Assembly (NCBI RefSeq): GCF_938029485.1
Contig: NZ_CALHGC010000411.1
Span: forward strand, 1-16,425
From: an uncultured Treponema sp.
GTDB lineage: Bacteria > Spirochaetota > Spirochaetia > Treponematales > Treponemataceae
DNA length: 16,425 nucleotides
Direction: 5' to 3'
The stretch's first letter is position 1, and every line of letters begins with the position of its first letter. Of this stretch, positions 15,035 to 16,425 are shown in pieces. The position numbers and the translations under genes were made by a program. The notes beneath the pieces were generated by a model. It saw nothing but the letters and a program-made list of their open reading frames with translations, ran no database searches and was not told where the DNA came from.

Positions 15035-15361
15035 ATGTGTGAATATGATATATTAGTCTGTGTAAAATTTTTGTCCCATGAAAAGGGTGGAAGACAATAT
15101 TTACCACCAATAAAAAATTCAGAATATACATATAGACCGATTTTTAAATTAGAAAAAAAAGAAGTAGGATATTGTTGTGGGGTTGTAATTGGCAATTATA
15201 TACAAAATTATGCATTTGATATTGATTTGTATAATGTCAGAGTTGGATTTTTAGAATTTTCTCAAATTAGAGAGAACTTGTCGGTTGGGGATAAGTTCTC
15301 TCTTTGTGAAGGATTCATTGTAGTTGCCACCGGGCGAATTTTGAAAATAATTAATGCATGA
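15035..15361 (+). CDS. Stand-alone protein resembling EF-Tu domain 3
   Basis: A 108-residue protein whose pattern follows the C-terminal beta-barrel of elongation factor Tu: VKFLSHEKGGRQ near the start (EF-Tu: sKEEGGRHTP), YRPIFKL (EF-Tu: YRPQFYF), a central strand region with DIDLYNVRVGFLE, and SVGDKFSLCEGFIVVATGRILKI at the end (EF-Tu: RFAIREGGRTVGAGVV). It lacks the GTPase domain, so it cannot be an elongation factor; it may bind the partners of that barrel or serve as an immunity or accessory protein. ATG 15035 has GGAGA seven bases upstream; the longer frame from TTG 14972 adds an unrelated N-terminus. The gene is AT-rich like its neighbours and sits among fragments. Domain similarity is by eye; function is unknown. 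Confidence 0.7.
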   Translation: MCEYDILVCVKFLSHEKGGRQYLPPIKNSEYTYRPIFKLEKKEVGYCCGVVIGNYIQNYAFDIDLYNVRVGFLEFSQIRENLSVGDKFSLCEGFIVVATGRILKIINA

Positions 15362-15385
15362 AAAGATGAGTAGTAAGGGATATAA

Positions 15386-15645
15386 TATACTAATATACGT
15401 GAATTAGGAATAGACATAGATGAAAGAGTAAACTATGCCGATATTACTCTTAAAATTCAAGATAAAACCGAATTGTTTTATAGTACCAAGACGCTTATCA
15501 TGGAATTGAATATGATAATTTCATTGATATATTATTTGAATTAGAGCAATTAGCATTTACTAATGCTACAGTATTTTTTGAATACGAATGGGTACAAAGT
15601 TTATATAATGGAGCAATAATTGTTGAGTCATGTGATAGTTGTTAA
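15386..15645 (+). pseudogene. Frameshifted remnant of a small acidic protein
   Basis: Two frames join into one sensible protein. The first (from about 15386) reads IRELGIDIDERVNYADITLK then IQDKTELFYSTK. After a frame change near 15490-15496 the second reads YHGIEYDNFIDILFELEQLA then FTNATVFFEYEWVQSLYNGA and ends CDSC at TAA 15643-15645. No start codon with a ribosome binding site is visible at the 5' end, so the N-terminus may be missing too. The family is not recognised; size and acidity resemble immunity proteins of contact-dependent toxin systems, which is inference. Confidence 0.55.
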
Positions 15646-15677
15646 ATTGCTTGATTACAGATTGTTATGGGGAATAA

Positions 15678-15771
15678 TATAATGAAGTTGTACTATCTTC
15701 CTCGGAAAGCGATTGCAGCGGGAATTTGTACTATGGCCCTGCGGGAGCGACAAATGTTTAAGGAAAAATAA
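15678..15771 (+). other. GC-rich patch in AT-rich DNA, possible small ORF or gene fragment
   Basis: About 60 bases (15,701-15,755) are much richer in GC than their surroundings. Two readings are open. ATG 15682 with GGGGA upstream gives a 29-residue peptide, MKLYYLPRKAIAAGICTMAL and onward to TAA 15769-15771. Another frame (15678-15761) gives SSSESDCSGNLYYGPAGATN and then a stop, which looks like a protein C-terminus. I cannot choose between them. A short displaced fragment of another gene is most likely. Confidence 0.3.
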
Positions 15772-15773
15772 TA

Positions 15774-15802
15774 TTGACGCATTGCGAAAGTGTATATACA
15801 AT
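15774..15802 (+). promoter_or_regulatory. Promoter of the BrnA-like antitoxin gene
   Basis: TTGACG (15774-15779) and TACAAT (15797-15802) lie 17 bases apart. Transcription would start near 15809. The first in-frame TTG of the reading frame is this -35 box, so translation must begin further down. Confidence 0.7.
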
Positions 15803-15818
15803 AATGTGTGAAGAAACA

Positions 15819-16085
15819 ATGACAGTAATAAGTGACGACAACAGGTTTACAATGAATACTGCAAAAACATTAACTGCTAAGGACATCGAAGCACTCAAGA
15901 AAAGACCGATAGATTTTTCAGATATTCCGGAACTTACAGATTCTCAGGCAAAGGAACTTTATCCGAAAAACTGGCGGCCAAGAAAAAAAGCTGTATCCGC
16001 AAGAATTGACATGGACATGATAGACTGGCTTAAAGCGCCCGGGGAGAAAGGCTATCTCCAGAGGATGAATGCGGTACTCCGCTGA
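15819..16085 (+). CDS. brnA: BrnA-like antitoxin, probably truncated by a TGA stop
   Basis: An 88-residue protein from ATG 15819. The central IDFSDIPELTDSQAKELYP followed by NWRPRKKAVSARIDMDMIDW and LKAPGEKGYLQRMNAVLR matches BrnA-type (DUF4415) antitoxins, which bind DNA with a ribbon-helix-helix and neutralise a BrnT RNase. After VLR the frame meets TGA (16083-16085), then continues AKMEGCPIMQL to TAG at 16119-16121. Relatives, as I remember them, often read VLRWA with a similar tail, so the TGA probably replaces a Trp codon (TGG). The start is uncertain: ATG 15804 lies at or before the predicted transcription start, and ATG 15852 is also possible. No BrnT toxin gene was found directly upstream, where brnT normally sits, so this appears to be an orphan. 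Confidence 0.7.
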   Translation: MTVISDDNRFTMNTAKTLTAKDIEALKKRPIDFSDIPELTDSQAKELYPKNWRPRKKAVSARIDMDMIDWLKAPGEKGYLQRMNAVLR

Positions 16086-16121
16086 GCAAAAATGGAAGGC
16101 TGCCCTATAATGCAGCTTTAG

Positions 16122-16325
16122 AAAAAAATATTGGAAACTGGGCTGACTGGTCAAAACCGGTTATGCCTAACTTTTTGTTTTAAATGCAGTATTTATAAGG
16201 TTTTTAGAAAACATCATCCCAGGGAGCATGAGCTTTTTGAAATGGTTAATGATATTTATACATTTGAGAAAGCCTTTAAAGAAGCTCCTGTATGTGAATA
16301 GAGAAGAAAGATGTAACAATCAAGG
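16122..16325. other. Stretch without a convincing gene; two coding-like fragments
   Basis: Plus-strand frame one, from about 16076, reads GTPLSKNGRLPYNAALEKNI then GNWADWSKPVMPNFLF before TAA near 16182. Frame two, ending at a TAG near 16300, reads YKVFRKHHPREHELFEMVND then IYTFEKAFKEAPVCE. Neither has a start codon with a ribosome binding site. Both look like decayed coding DNA, but I recognise no family. Confidence 0.3.
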
Positions 16326-16337
16326 ATGAAGCATGTG

Positions 16338-16409
16338 ATGAGTGTTAAAAAAAATATAGTCAAAAAAATAGATAATGCTAAGTTGATATTAAATACAAGA
16401 AGGGACTGA
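16338..16409 (+). CDS. Very small basic protein, coupled to the next gene
   Basis: From ATG 16338 the frame encodes 23 residues: MSVKKNIVKKIDNAKLILNT then RRD. An in-frame ATG at 16326 would add four residues. The stop TGA (16407-16409) shares its A with the ATG of the following gene. Ribosome binding (GGATGA about ten bases upstream) is modest. It could be a leader peptide that couples translation, or a small antitoxin-like partner of the next gene. No family is recognised. Confidence 0.35.
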   Translation: MSVKKNIVKKIDNAKLILNTRRD

Positions 16410-16425
16410 TGATTAGAAAAATAAG
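16409..16425 (+). CDS. Start of a gene cut by the right edge
   Basis: ATG 16409 follows GAAGGGA by four to five bases, a good ribosome binding site, and overlaps the preceding stop by one base. Only MIRKI is inside the window, so identity cannot be judged. Confidence 0.4.

Noticed and set aside
14937..15131. Minus-strand 64-codon frame ending in a protein-like stretch
   Set aside because: It overlaps the EF-Tu-like gene antisense and lacks a ribosome binding site. Only its last part looks coding-like, and this is reported as an ambiguous fragment.
1..16425. CRISPR arrays, rRNA genes, complete insertion sequences or prophage genes
   Set aside because: I saw no regularly spaced repeats, no rRNA-like stretches, and no intact transposase or phage structural genes.

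Overview
The window looks like part of a spirochaete chromosome, most likely an oral-type Treponema of moderate GC content. That assignment is inferred from overall protein character (arginyl-tRNA synthetase, DUF58 and BatD-like proteins, small hemerythrin, BrnA-type antitoxin) and was not tested by any search. Most of the window (about 280-14,240) has uniform, moderately GC-rich housekeeping composition. From about 14,300 to the right end it becomes AT-rich and holds small, mostly unrecognised or broken genes.

Left edge (1-1,440): a decayed IS3-type transposase on the minus strand, then a major facilitator superfamily (MFS) transporter that has lost its middle part and its reading frame, a terminator, and a tRNA-Thr(CGT) with a strong promoter whose -35 box overlaps that terminator.

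Centre-left (1,498-8,260): a tight plus-strand purine-degradation operon: guanine deaminase, adenine deaminase, and the molybdenum, FAD and 2Fe-2S subunits of a xanthine dehydrogenase. Together these would turn adenine into hypoxanthine and guanine into xanthine, then oxidise hypoxanthine and xanthine to urate. Gaps are only 1-10 bases, each start has a good ribosome binding site, and one promoter is visible upstream. The MFS gene upstream is a plausible former purine transporter, but this is inference only.

Centre-right (8,354-13,093, minus strand): a calcineurin-like phosphoesterase with a terminator behind it, argS, a DUF58 protein, and a membrane protein resembling a shortened BatD. The last two overlap by four bases; a MoxR ATPase and VWA-domain Bat proteins are absent. 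A helical protein of unknown function is transcribed divergently from the phosphoesterase, followed by a small hemerythrin-like protein.

Right end (14,240-16,425): an accessory zone. It holds a small membrane protein behind a near-consensus promoter, a stand-alone protein resembling EF-Tu domain 3, several gene fragments and frameshifted remnants, a BrnA-like antitoxin that appears to have lost its last residues to a TGA replacing a Trp codon, and a coupled pair of small genes running off the edge. It resembles the gene graveyards found near polymorphic-toxin immunity arrays or toxin-antitoxin islands. I found no intact novel system; the EF-Tu-like protein and the damaged orphan antitoxin are the parts most worth following.
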